From Hyphomicrobiales bacterium (GTDB taxonomy: Bacteria > Pseudomonadota > Alphaproteobacteria > Rhizobiales > Rhizobiaceae), in contig UBMI01000028.1 in the NCBI GenBank assembly GCA_900466475.1, positions 1 through 54,721 of the forward strand: a DNA stretch of 54,721 bases. Direction: 5' to 3'. The notes below the pieces were generated by a model that was given only the letters and a program-made list of their open reading frames with translations, was not told the origin of the DNA and did no database searches. The position numbers were made by a program, and so were the translations under genes. Positions 35,173 through 43,199 of this stretch are shown here, piece after piece (position 1 is the stretch's first letter; each line of letters opens with the position of its first letter).

Positions 35173-36531
35173 TTATTCGGCAGCCGTAGCACTGGCGGCT
35201 TCAGCAAAGCGGTTGGCCGGGCGCTTGAGACCCAGATTGTCGCGCAGCGTCGCGCCCTCATATTCGGTTCGGAATAGGCCGCGGCGGCGCAGTTCCGGAA
35301 CGACCAGCTCGATAAAGTCGGCAAGCCCGCCCGGCATCAGCGGCGCCATGATGTTGAAGCCGTCGGCGCCATAATTTTCGAAGCGTTCCTCGAGCACATC
35401 GGCGATCTGAACCGGCGTGCCGACCACCTGCCAGTGGCCACGGGCGCCGGCGATACGCAGGTAGAGCTGGCGGATCGAAAGATTTTCGCGTCGGGCAAGA
35501 TCGAGGACGAGAGCCTGGCGGCTCTTGCCGGCGTTGGTGGCCGGCGGATTATCGGGCACCGGCCCATCGAGCGGATAGGACGAAAGATCGACGCCGGAGA
35601 GTTGAGAGATGAGGTTCAAGCCCACTTCCGGCTGGATGAGCGTCTGCAGCGCTTCGAACTTTTCCTGCGCTTCCAATTCCGTTCGCCCGACGACGGGGAA
35701 AATGCCCGGCAGAATCTTCAGGTCGTCATGCGAGCGGCCGAATTTGGCGAGCCGGCCTTTGACGTCGGCATAAAAGGCAACCGCTTCCTCAAGCGTGATC
35801 TGCGCAGCAAAGATTGCCTCGGCCGTGCGTGCGGCAAGCTCCTTGCCGGGCTCTGAGGCGCCTGCCTGCACCACAACCGGTCGACCTTGCGGCGAGCGCG
35901 GGATGTTGAGGGGGCCGCGCACCTTGAAATGCTTGCCGATGTGATCGAGCCGGTGCAGCTTTTGAGGATCGAAATAGCGCCCCGACTGCCTGTCGCGGAT
36001 GAAAGTGTCGTCTTCAAAACTGTCCCAGAGGCCGAGCACCACATCGGCGAATTCCTCGGCGCGCTCGTAACGGTCGCCATGCAGGATCTGCGCATCGTGC
36101 CCGAAATTATAGGCGGCGTCCGGATCGGAGGACGTGACGAGGTTCCAGCCGGCCCGCCCGCCGCTCAGCCGGTCAAGGGAGGCAAACTGCCGTGCGAGAT
36201 TGAACGGATCGGAAAAGCTCGTCGAGGCAGTGGCGATCAGGCCGATATTGCGGGTGACAGAGGAAAGAGCCGAAAGAAGCGTGATCGGCTCGAACGGATA
36301 AATGCCGCTATGAGCCTTGCGACTTGCCGCTTCGACGTCTTTCAACCGTGCCGCCACGCCATCGGCGAAAAAGATCGCATCGAACTTCGCGGCCTCGGCA
36401 AGACGAGCGAGTTCAAGATAATTTTCGAATTCCGTGCCGATCGACGCCTGCGGATGGCGCCACGCAGCGACATGGTGGCCGGTGAAGAGCAGGAATGCGC
36501 CGAGCTTGATCTGGTCCTTGCGTCTCGCCAT
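35173..36531 (-). CDS. LLM-class FMN-dependent monooxygenase, NtaA/DszA family
   Basis: 452 aa (DszA is 453). Markers: LGAFLLFTGHHVAAWRHP, LAEAAKFDAIFFADGVA, STSFSDPFNLARQFASLD, GGRAGWNLVTSSDPD and SPQGRPVVVQAGASEPGKELAARTAEAIF. It follows the DszC-like gene at 36543 by 11 bp and precedes the DUF3088 gene by 10 bp. It is the paralog of 32254, so this operon has two C-A pairs. It probably cleaves a C-S bond in a compound oxygenated by its partner (inference); C-N cleavage, as in NtaA, is the alternative. Confidence 0.88.
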   Translation of the reverse strand: MARRKDQIKLGAFLLFTGHHVAAWRHPQASIGTEFENYLELARLAEAAKFDAIFFADGVAARLKDVEAASRKAHSGIYPFEPITLLSALSSVTRNIGLIATASTSFSDPFNLARQFASLDRLSGGRAGWNLVTSSDPDAAYNFGHDAQILHGDRYERAEEFADVVLGLWDSFEDDTFIRDRQSGRYFDPQKLHRLDHIGKHFKVRGPLNIPRSPQGRPVVVQAGASEPGKELAARTAEAIFAAQITLEEAVAFYADVKGRLAKFGRSHDDLKILPGIFPVVGRTELEAQEKFEALQTLIQPEVGLNLISQLSGVDLSSYPLDGPVPDNPPATNAGKSRQALVLDLARRENLSIRQLYLRIAGARGHWQVVGTPVQIADVLEERFENYGADGFNIMAPLMPGGLADFIELVVPELRRRGLFRTEYEGATLRDNLGLKRPANRFAEAASATAAE

Positions 36532-36542
36532 GGAATGTCCTT

Positions 36543-37721
36543 TCAGCGGTAGATGGCCGGCACGGGGAACTCGCCGGTCAGCAAAAAGCTGCCGACCGTG
36601 CGTTTCTTGTATTCGGCGGGATTATGCAGTGTGTGAGTGCGGACATTGCGCCAGAAACGGTCGAAGCCGTTGGCCTGCGTGGCGGATCGCGCACCCATCA
36701 CCTCGAAGACCTCGCTCGAAACGGCGAGGCCGACCTCGCCGGCATAAAGGTTGGCCGTGGCGATATCGATGGCGGCGCTGCCGCGATCGGCGTGGCTCAA
36801 GGATGGTCCTTGGGCATAGGCCGCATCGAGGCTGCGAGCAGCCTTGTCGGCAAGCTCGGCGGCTGCAAGGGTGCGAATATAGAGCTCGCCATACTGGCGT
36901 TTGATCCACGGATCATCGATATGTCGTTCCACGCCGGAATAGATCCATGGTCGAGATGAGGTTACGGTGTAGTCCCGACCCTCTTCCAGAATGCCCTGGG
37001 CGCTGCCGACGAACACGTTGAGAAGGACGCTCTGCTGAAGAAGCGAGGTGAGGGAGGCGTAAGGCGTCAGAGGCACCGAAGGCGCGCTGATCACCTCATC
37101 GTCGTCGATCCGGAGGTCGTGGAAATAGACGGTCCCACTGCCGGTCTGCCGCTGCCCAATCCCATCCCAGTCGTCGGCGATTTCGATTCCTTGGCGATCG
37201 GCAGGAATTGCCGCGGTCTGGCGTTCGCCGGCTGGGTTTTCCCAGGAGATCTGGATATAGTCTGCAACGTGTGAACCCGAGGAAAAGGGCCTGCTTCCAT
37301 CGATAGCCCAGCCGCCGTTGATCTTTCTACCCGTCGACGTTTTGGACATGGCGTTCCCGGAATTGCTCCGTATCCAGTTGCCCGCGGCTGACCCGCCAAG
37401 CCATCTATCCTTTTGAGCATCGGAACCGCGAAACAGGATAAGGTTCAGCGGCAGATGATGATAGCCGAAGAGATGCGCAAGTGAGCCATCGGTTTTGGCG
37501 AACTCCCGCACGATGCGAAGGACCGTCAGCCAGGAGGCGCCCTGGCCACCGTAAGTTTTCGGGATTTGCGCAGAAGCCAGTCCGCTTTCTTTCAGAAGCC
37601 AGATCTGCTCGATGGGTCTTCCACCCTGCTTGTCGCGATCGACGGCATCCTGGTGGAAGGTCGTTCGCAATTCGGCGGCTTTTGCCAGGTGCGGATCCTT
37701 AGCTTCAAATTCGAACGACAT
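36543..37721 (-). CDS. DszC-like flavin-dependent monooxygenase
   Basis: 392 aa, first gene of the six-gene operon. Markers: TDGSLAHLFGYHH with His88 (DszC His92 position), IADDWDGIGQRQTGSG, VFEVMGARSATQANGFDRFWRNVRTHTLHNP with His366 (DszC His391 position) and the end TGEFPVPAIYR. The segment SRPWIYSGVERHIDDPWIKRQYGE is nearly the same in its paralog at 33576, showing a recent duplication. The start at 37721 lacks a strong ribosome site. A perfect 7-bp inverted repeat lies 104 bp upstream (37825). Confidence 0.85.
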   Translation of the reverse strand: MSFEFEAKDPHLAKAAELRTTFHQDAVDRDKQGGRPIEQIWLLKESGLASAQIPKTYGGQGASWLTVLRIVREFAKTDGSLAHLFGYHHLPLNLILFRGSDAQKDRWLGGSAAGNWIRSNSGNAMSKTSTGRKINGGWAIDGSRPFSSGSHVADYIQISWENPAGERQTAAIPADRQGIEIADDWDGIGQRQTGSGTVYFHDLRIDDDEVISAPSVPLTPYASLTSLLQQSVLLNVFVGSAQGILEEGRDYTVTSSRPWIYSGVERHIDDPWIKRQYGELYIRTLAAAELADKAARSLDAAYAQGPSLSHADRGSAAIDIATANLYAGEVGLAVSSEVFEVMGARSATQANGFDRFWRNVRTHTLHNPAEYKKRTVGSFLLTGEFPVPAIYR

Positions 37722-37824
37722 ATTGCCTCAGCGCATCCTGATGCCAGATGGTCTGGCAGCGTTTATCGCGGGGAGGGTCGGTTGGCGGCGAGGTCAAGTC
37801 CAGACATATGAATTTGGGAAGCCG

Positions 37825-37839
37825 GAAAGAAATTCTTTC
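37825..37839. promoter_or_regulatory. Inverted repeat upstream of the DszC-DszA operon
   Basis: GAAAGAA-A-TTCTTTC is a perfect 7-bp inverted repeat around one base, in a short A+T-rich segment, 104 bp before the start at 37721. It could be an operator. It does not resemble the TCTA-N9-TAGA dyads, so a different regulator would be needed. Confidence 0.4.
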
Positions 37840-37924
37840 TGATCCCGGCAAGCCTTGATTTGCGGGTTCCGCTGACAGCGTCCGCCTTACCTTGGAAGCG
37901 CCCTCCGAAATGGCTTCACGGGTT

Positions 37925-38266
37925 CTAACTCCACTGATGTGCCTGTCGGAGGAAAGGTTCCGAATTTCTCCGATGCTGCGGCTGAGAGTCTCTTTCTAGA
38001 GGGATTGCAGCCCCAAGAGCTAGAAGCTCCGCAGCGTCGGGCGATACATTTGTCCCAATTATCCCCCAGCCGACCGGCGTATCGTAGGGATTGTCCGGGG
38101 CGACGCGCACCAGCGACTGAAACCCGAGAAGGTTTCCATTGTCGTCTTCCGCGAGCGTGCAGCTTATTCCGGCCGGGTTGACGACATAGTAAAGGCCAAC
38201 GTACTCGACGTCAGCCGCCATCTTTCGACCGCCGGCGGCTACCAACTTCTCACGAATGGCGCTCAT
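37925..38266 (-). pseudogene. GNAT acetyltransferase-like gene, truncated
   Basis: 113 codons open. The N-terminal part (MSAIREKLVAAGGRKMAADVEYVGLYYVVNPAG) and ISCTLAEDDNGNLLGFQSL and YDTPVGWGIIGTNVSPDAA follow the beta-strand pattern of a GNAT acetyltransferase up to the point where the acetyl-CoA-binding R/Q-x-x-G-x-G/A loop should start. There the sequence becomes unlike GNAT (ELLALGAAIPLERDSQPQHRRN) and ends at about 60 % of the usual length. I could not find the missing part in another frame, so it may be a deletion. It could also be a divergent short protein. The start has no good ribosome site. Confidence 0.5.
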
Positions 38267-38328
38267 CGCGGTTGCGTCGGAAAGGGTGGCCGTCCTGATC
38301 CCTATTCAGAAAGCCCACCCGCCAGCGC

Positions 38329-38532
38329 TCACATCGCGCGGACGTTTTCCGCCTTCGACTTGCCGGTCTTACGATCCTGACCCAGGTCGTATGAGACGTT
38401 CTGCCCTTCGCGCAGCAGCGTTGAACCCTGGACCGCACTCACATGAACGAAGACGTCCTGGCCGCCATCGTTCGGCGTAATGAAGCCGAAGCCCTTGTCC
38501 TGATTGAAAAACTTGACTGTACCGTTCGCCAC
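38329..38532 (-). CDS. cspA: Cold-shock protein, CspA family
   Basis: 67 aa. NGTVKFFNQDKGFGFITPNDGG contains RNP1 (KGFGFI) and VFVHVSAV is RNP2, so it is a complete single cold-shock domain that binds single-stranded RNA/DNA. The start codon is GTG at 38532, with GGGGA 8 bases upstream. That ribosome site can pair with UCCC in a small hairpin (38541-38560). Several csp genes are usual in rhizobia; whether this one is cold-induced cannot be seen. Confidence 0.93.
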   Translation of the reverse strand: MANGTVKFFNQDKGFGFITPNDGGQDVFVHVSAVQGSTLLREGQNVSYDLGQDRKTGKSKAENVRAM

Positions 38533-38540
38533 TTCAAATT

Positions 38541-38560
38541 CCCCGATTTAGATTAAGGGG
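38541..38560 (-). promoter_or_regulatory. Leader hairpin covering the csp ribosome site
   Basis: On the minus-strand RNA, CCCC (38560-38557) and GGGG (38544-38541) pair across a 12-base A+U-rich loop, with a further U-A pair extending the stem to 5 bp. GGGGA is the probable Shine-Dalgarno sequence of the GTG start at 38532, so the hairpin would hide it. The stem is short and stability was not calculated. Confidence 0.35.
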
Positions 38561-39011
38561 AGATTCATAACCGCTCGACGTCACCACCGCAATGGCGTGC
38601 CCTTGCCGGCCTCGCCTACTCGAGACCGGCGCTTGGTGGCGTAGCGGGCGATACTCGGGAAGCGACCATCGAGGTCCGCCGGTCGCTTCCCGACTCCGAG
38701 CGATCCGCCGCCTGGCGCTCGAGGAGACCGGCAACATACGCCCGATCGGCAAGTCTCGGTATCGGTATGGAAAAACTCCGCGTGGACGTTGCCGCCATGC
38801 AGCACCTGAAAGGTCATCCTAGCGGACAAAAAGCAAACGCTTGCATGAGGTTACATTGCGAACGGGCTGTGGATAACATGTGGGCGACAGTTATCGGCCG
38901 ACCGACGCGTTTCCTGTCTGTTCACCACCTACTTGCCAAACTGCACCGACTCGGTCGACATTCGTTGCAACCACTCCTCGGCCTCCGCCGCAAACGTCGC
39001 CGGGATGGTTC

Positions 39012-39044
39012 GGGCGCTTCCCATTGGGTCGAGCGCCCTTTTTT
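39012..39044 (+). terminator. Intrinsic terminator, possible 3' end of a small RNA
   Basis: GGGCGCT (39012-39018) and AGCGCCC (39032-39038) form a perfect 7-bp GC-rich stem with a 13-base loop, followed by six T (39039-39044). It is a textbook plus-strand terminator. The nearest annotated plus-strand gene ends far upstream (31333), so it probably ends a non-coding transcript starting somewhere in 38800-38950, where TTGCATGAG at about 38844 is a possible promoter element. Confidence 0.7.
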
Positions 39045-39714
39045 CATTTCAGCCGATGTCCGCTGAGGCGCTTTCGCCATCGCTTTTCCAAAAGCCATCC
39101 GGGGCGAAACGTCTTTTTGTTTTGTTGGTCGGTTGCCCTTGGCGTGCGGATCGGCGACCGTAATCATGCCGACCTTCAATAGAGGAGGGGCCAGCCGCCG
39201 CGTTAGGATAATCGATGTTTCCGGTGATAAGGGGTCGTGAGGAAGCGCAATTATTGCCACAGCCATGGGGCGAACCGCGCCATGGCGAGCGCCGATCGCA
39301 AGGCCGCCATCGACGGTCTGCATGCCGGTTTGTCCGGCGTGACAGTAGGGCGCCTCGCCAATGCCGCCCGGCAGACAGAGCCCAGGCTCGGAGAAACCGG
39401 AAGACCCCGGCCCATTGGCCGCCTGAAGCGCGGGGAAGATCTCGATTGAAGAGCGCGCGTCTCGCGGTCGGCCTCTCCTAGAGATCAAACCGATAGTGGG
39501 CTGTGCTTTTATGGCGGCCGGACATGGGCGCCATGAATGTCGCCGTTGGTTTCTGCACCCGTTATGGTCGCAATCCGTCACGCTCGAATCCCGCAGGTCA
39601 GCCATACGTGCCAGCCCATGACCGGCGACCACGGTTTGGGCGATTGGAACAGCCAACCAGCCAACGACTGTGCCCTTACACTTTGTACGGCGAAATTCGA
39701 CCGGCTGGTAATAT

Positions 39715-39731
39715 ATCTTAATAACACAACA
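39715..39731 (+). promoter_or_regulatory. Shared promoter-type motif upstream of the GT4 gene
   Basis: ATCTTAATAACACAACA, ending 59 bp before the GTG at 39791. A 17-base segment at 42107-42123 matches it at 15 positions and ends 57 bp before the start at 42181. The position and the A+T-rich setting point to a promoter or operator shared by the two units. Confidence 0.5.
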
Positions 39732-39790
39732 CAAACGTCGACGTTCCTTCGTGCCCTAATCTGTCTCACGAATTATCGGGAGCTGATGAC

Positions 39791-40924
39791 GTGCGTTACG
39801 AGAATCTAGACGCTGACCATGGCCACAGGTCACACAATCGGACACCTTTCTCGGTTCCATCTTCAACCAGGAAGCTTCGGATTCTACATATCCTGTTCGC
39901 ATCCGAAATCGCGGGATCGGAGCGTTATTGTATCGACCTTGCCAATGCTCAAGCAGCACGTGGCCACGATGTGCACGTGGTTTCCTCATCTCGGGTCGAT
40001 ATTGGACGTCACCTCAGCCGCGAAGTTATCCTCCACACTTTCTCCACTCGGCTTTTTCGGCGCTGGCGGCTTCGCAAATTGATTGCTGCCGAACGTTTTG
40101 AGGTGGCGCATGCGCACTTGAGCCCAGGCTGCAAGGCGCTCGCTACGGTCCAGGGAAGCGTTATCAAGATCGCGACTTTGCATGTCGGTTATAAGCCCAA
40201 GCAACATGCGCGATTGGACGGCATCATCTGCGTCAACGAAGCGCAGATGATGCGCATCGGGAACTATGCCGGCTATGCCGGCCGCATTCCGAACTGGCTT
40301 CCGGAAGTCAAGAAGACCGAACGCTTCGACCTTCGGATCAAGCTGGGATTACCTCCAACCGTCAGGATAATCGGTACCGTCGGTCGGCTGCACCCAAGCA
40401 AGGGAAACGACGTGCTGATCTCCGCTTTCTTGCGCGCTGCACCGGAAAATGCGGCGTTGGTAATTGCGGGCGTCGGTCCACAAAAGGCAGCGCTTGAGAA
40501 GCTGGCCGCTGGGGACGAGCGTATCCGCATGGTCGGTTATTGTGACAATGTGAGCGGCTTTTTGGCCAATCTCGACTTGTTCGTCTCGCCGTCACGCGAA
40601 GAATCGGCGGGTCTTGCGATCCTCGAAGCCATGCACGAGGGCGTGCCGGTAATAGCCTCGGCGACGGAAGGCCCTTCGGAATATCTCCGCAAGCATCCAG
40701 TACGCTTCGTCGAGCCTGGATCTGTCGAAGCTCTCGCTGATGCTCTGGCCGACGTTCTGCAGTCAGACGACAGCAGCCGTCCATGGCGCATCGACTACGA
40801 TATGGTGCCATTCTCCAGGGCGACCGGCGTAGACAATATTTTGCGGTTTTACGGGGAAGTCGAGGAACGCCAGATCGAGTTTCGTGACGTGACCGATGCG
40901 TCAACCATGCCTGCGCAGATGTGA
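39791..40924 (+). CDS. GT4-family glycosyltransferase
   Basis: 377 aa from GTG 39791, with GGGAG 8 bases upstream. GT-B fold: N-terminal domain RILHILFASEIAGSERYCIDLANAQAARGHDVHVVS and the C-terminal domain VRIIGTVGRLHPSKGNDVLISAF, then IRMVGYCDNVSGFLANLDLFVSPSREESAGLAILEAMHEGVPVIASA, with the E-x7-E motif (Glu in REESAGLAILEAM). These enzymes retain anomeric configuration and use nucleotide sugars (established). No signal peptide is seen; it probably works on the cytoplasmic face in polysaccharide or lipopolysaccharide synthesis. It is followed after 3 bp by the propeller-like protein. Sugar donor and acceptor are unknown. Confidence 0.9.
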   Translation: MRYENLDADHGHRSHNRTPFSVPSSTRKLRILHILFASEIAGSERYCIDLANAQAARGHDVHVVSSSRVDIGRHLSREVILHTFSTRLFRRWRLRKLIAAERFEVAHAHLSPGCKALATVQGSVIKIATLHVGYKPKQHARLDGIICVNEAQMMRIGNYAGYAGRIPNWLPEVKKTERFDLRIKLGLPPTVRIIGTVGRLHPSKGNDVLISAFLRAAPENAALVIAGVGPQKAALEKLAAGDERIRMVGYCDNVSGFLANLDLFVSPSREESAGLAILEAMHEGVPVIASATEGPSEYLRKHPVRFVEPGSVEALADALADVLQSDDSSRPWRIDYDMVPFSRATGVDNILRFYGEVEERQIEFRDVTDASTMPAQM

Positions 40925-40927
40925 CCG

Positions 40928-41857
40928 ATGCGTGTTAGACCCAGCAGCGATTTCTGGAAAGTCGGCATTGTTCCGGCGCCGGCGGAGGCACTCCTTGATG
41001 CCGAGACACTGACGGACTGCGCGAGCCGCATCACCTGGCTGCCTGATCCCGGACCCTGGCGGTATCTCGCCGATCCCTTCGGGATAAAGCAAGGTGACGC
41101 GCTTCATGTATTCGTCGAGGCTTATGATTATCGGACGAAGCACGGCCTCATTGAGCGCCATGAGTTTGGACCGAATATGGAATGGCGGGGCAAGACTGTT
41201 GCCTTGGCGAAGCCCTTTCATCTTTCCTACCCTTTTCTTCTCGAACAAAACGGGGATGTGCTGATGGTGCCGGAAAGTCACAAGGCCGGTGAGATCGCCC
41301 TTTATCGTGCCCACGCTTTTCCGGACCGCTGGATACGCGAAGTGGTACTGCTGGCCGATATTCCAGCAGCTGAGGCATGTCTCATCCAACATCAGGGAAG
41401 TTGGTGGATGTTCTACACTATCGTAGGGGCAGGTGCGCGCGACCAACGAGAGCTGCATATCGCGTTTTCGGAACGGCTGACAGGCCCGTGGAAGGCGCAC
41501 CCGAGCAATCCGGTTTTGGACGATCGCGCCGGCGCGCGCCCGGGCGGAACGCCATTTGTAGGCGTCGATGACAAGATCATACTTCCAGTTCAAGATTGTA
41601 GCGTCAGCTATGGCGGAAGCATACGCTTCTTGCAATTTGATGAGCTGAGTGCGACCCATGTCGCCTGCGAGCATCTTCCTCACCGGTTGACCGGCAATCT
41701 CGCCGAAGCCGATTATGCCGACGGGCTGCATACGTTTAGCACTTGTGGCGATGTTACGCTGATCGACGTGAAACGCATCTCTCGATCCTTTTCCCGCCAT
41801 ATCGTCAATTTGAAGCGAAGAGCTGGACTGGTGCGCGCGAGGTCATTCGGCCAGTAA
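40928..41857 (+). CDS. Five-bladed beta-propeller protein (GINT1 N-terminal-like / GH43-like)
   Basis: 309 aa. The start 3 bp after the GT4 gene implies co-translation. Repeats of a propeller fold are visible: WRYLADPFGIKQGDALHVFVEAYDY, then GLIERHEFG, HLSYPFLLEQNGDVLMVPESH, EACLIQHQGSWWMFYT, HIAFSERLTGPWKAHPSNPVL and RPGGTPFVGVDDKIILPVQDC. The LADPF and YPFLLE segments are typical of the domain found N-terminal to plant glucosamine inositolphosphorylceramide transferases and in bacterial polysaccharide loci. It could be a glycosidase-like or sugar-binding protein; catalytic residues are not clear. Together with the GT4 gene it suggests decoration of a surface glycan (inference). Confidence 0.75.
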   Translation: MRVRPSSDFWKVGIVPAPAEALLDAETLTDCASRITWLPDPGPWRYLADPFGIKQGDALHVFVEAYDYRTKHGLIERHEFGPNMEWRGKTVALAKPFHLSYPFLLEQNGDVLMVPESHKAGEIALYRAHAFPDRWIREVVLLADIPAAEACLIQHQGSWWMFYTIVGAGARDQRELHIAFSERLTGPWKAHPSNPVLDDRAGARPGGTPFVGVDDKIILPVQDCSVSYGGSIRFLQFDELSATHVACEHLPHRLTGNLAEADYADGLHTFSTCGDVTLIDVKRISRSFSRHIVNLKRRAGLVRARSFGQ

Positions 41858-42180
41858 AGACAGCCTCCGCGTTGCGACTTTCGAGCACCTTTGTCGCACC
41901 GGTCGCAATGTAAAAGCAATTTGGCGCAGGCTGTGCTCTCCGACAACTCCAGTAGCCGTCAGGGCAAGGATCCATGCTTTGCGACGCCCGGTCAGTCGAG
42001 CAACAGCGCCGCGAGCAAAAAGCGTTTTCCTTGTACACGGATGGACCTGCCGAGGAGAGGGCGGATACTCGCAAAGATTTATGAGGTTCACTCTCCATCG
42101 ACACAAATCTTAATATAACAACATCCAGTTTCGTACCCGAATTCCTAATGTGGCTGAACTTCACATGAGGACAGCAACTG
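41858..42180 (+). promoter_or_regulatory. Intergenic region with shared motif at 42107-42123
   Basis: No convincing gene in these 323 bp; a minus-strand frame across it has no motif. The A+T-rich end contains ATCTTAATATAACAACA (42107-42123), 15/17 identical by eye to the motif before the GT4 gene at 39791 and at nearly the same distance from the start codon. Confidence 0.45.
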
Positions 42181-42555
42181 ATGACAGACCAAGCCATCTT
42201 CTCTCCCGTTCTTGTCTATATATCGGATCAACGCGGCCTGGATCTTGCAGCAGAGATCCTGCGGACCGGCGGTTTCGAGGCCAACAGGGCGCGGAACCTG
42301 TCCGAGCTTGAATTGGCGCTTGAACGGCTAGAATGCGCGGTCATCGTCACGGTGACTGCCAAGATCGGTGAAGTCCGGGCGCTCTGTAATCTGCCGATCG
42401 TCAATATTCAGGCGTTTGTCTTGCCAAATGTCGAAAGGGCGGAAAACCAGCCGCGATCGATATTCGACAGAGGTGGTTTCCTCGATCGCGTGCGCCTCAA
42501 TCACCGGGACCGGCCTGTCACGATGCGGCACACGCCGCGCCGGTTCGTATCATAG
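42181..42555 (+). CDS. Hypothetical protein, receiver-like start
   Basis: 124 aa. The N-terminal half has an alpha/beta pattern reminiscent of a degenerate receiver or Rossmann domain: SPVLVYISDQRGLDLAAEILRTGGFEANRARNLSELELAL, then CAVIVTVT, with no clear phosphoacceptor aspartate at the end of the third strand. The C-terminus is basic and probably disordered. GAGGACAGC lies upstream of ATG 42181. The promoter motif shared with the GT4 operon suggests common control; function unknown. Confidence 0.6.
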   Translation: MTDQAIFSPVLVYISDQRGLDLAAEILRTGGFEANRARNLSELELALERLECAVIVTVTAKIGEVRALCNLPIVNIQAFVLPNVERAENQPRSIFDRGGFLDRVRLNHRDRPVTMRHTPRRFVS

Positions 42556-42624
42556 CCGTCGGCACTTTATTCACGGGAGCAAAGGCAGCGTGCCGATCGC
42601 GGGCAGCCGTCGCTCCATGATGTC

Positions 42625-43101
42625 TCAGCGAGCCCCGATGGGTAGGTTCGGCTGCAGCTTGGAGAGAAGGGCCTCGGCGCCCTTGTCTATTCCAACCTTT
42701 GACGCGCCGAGGTCTAGCGCGCTCGGATACTGCTTGGAGACATAAGCCAGGAGTAGGTCGTTCGTCGCGCTGTCGTAGACCTCAACGGAATAATTGATTG
42801 AACCGCTGAGAGTTCCTTCTTTTCCACGTGCGGCCTGGAGCCCGTTCACAGCCAGACCCACCGGCATCAATTTTGCCACGGTGGAGATCACGGCGTTGGC
42901 CTTTGCGCCAGTCAGTTCAAGTTTGAGCCTAAGCGTGCCGGGACCTGGGAACTTTGTAAGTGCGTATTTTCGCCTAAGACGGCTTTCGAATGATCGCTGC
43001 ATGTAGGATGCAAGTTCGAGTTTGTCCTTCTCGGCAATGTTGCCAAATTGATGATCGCGGTTTCGATAGATCTACACAGGCTCAATCGATTTGGTAACCA
43101 T
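42625..43101 (-). pseudogene. DUF3313-like lipoprotein remnant with in-frame stop
   Basis: The segment from 43071 to 42625 reads IYRNRDHQFGNIAEKDKLELA, SYMQRSFESRLRRKYAL and TLRLKLELTGAKANAV, typical of the C-terminal two thirds of DUF3313 proteins. Upstream in the same frame is TAG at 43072-43074, where a Trp would be expected (V-stop-IY), and nine codons before it ATG 43101 with AAGGAG. The expected N-terminal lipoprotein signal is missing. Translation from ATG 43002 would give 125 aa without export signal. I read it as a decayed gene; a restart is possible. Confidence 0.65.
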
Positions 43102-43199
43102 GGGTGGCTCCTTCGTGGTGCGCAGAATGGGCAGGATTGAGAGAGCTTGGTCTCAGGCGAAGCGGTTGGAAATCCAATCAGAATCTTCGATCGGATGCG

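Larger units (their letters stand above)
38561..39790. other. 1.2-kb region without a convincing gene
   Basis: Several overlapping open frames of 60-270 codons occur on both strands, but none has a recognisable motif together with a good ribosome site, and codon use is unlike the neighbours. Features that stand out are the terminator at 39012, a minus-strand 31-codon frame at 38929-39024, and the A+T-rich promoter-like segment at about 39700-39735 before the GT4 gene. GC content drops in the last 100 bp. Confidence 0.5.

Noticed and set aside
38922..39734. Minus-strand open frame of 270 codons in the non-coding region
   Set aside because: Composition unlike neighbours, no motif, no ribosome site, and it crosses a clear plus-strand terminator.
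41805..42197. Minus-strand 130-codon frame over the intergenic region 41858-42180
   Set aside because: Cys/Ser-rich product without motif; overlaps the end of a good gene and the promoter-type motif of another.
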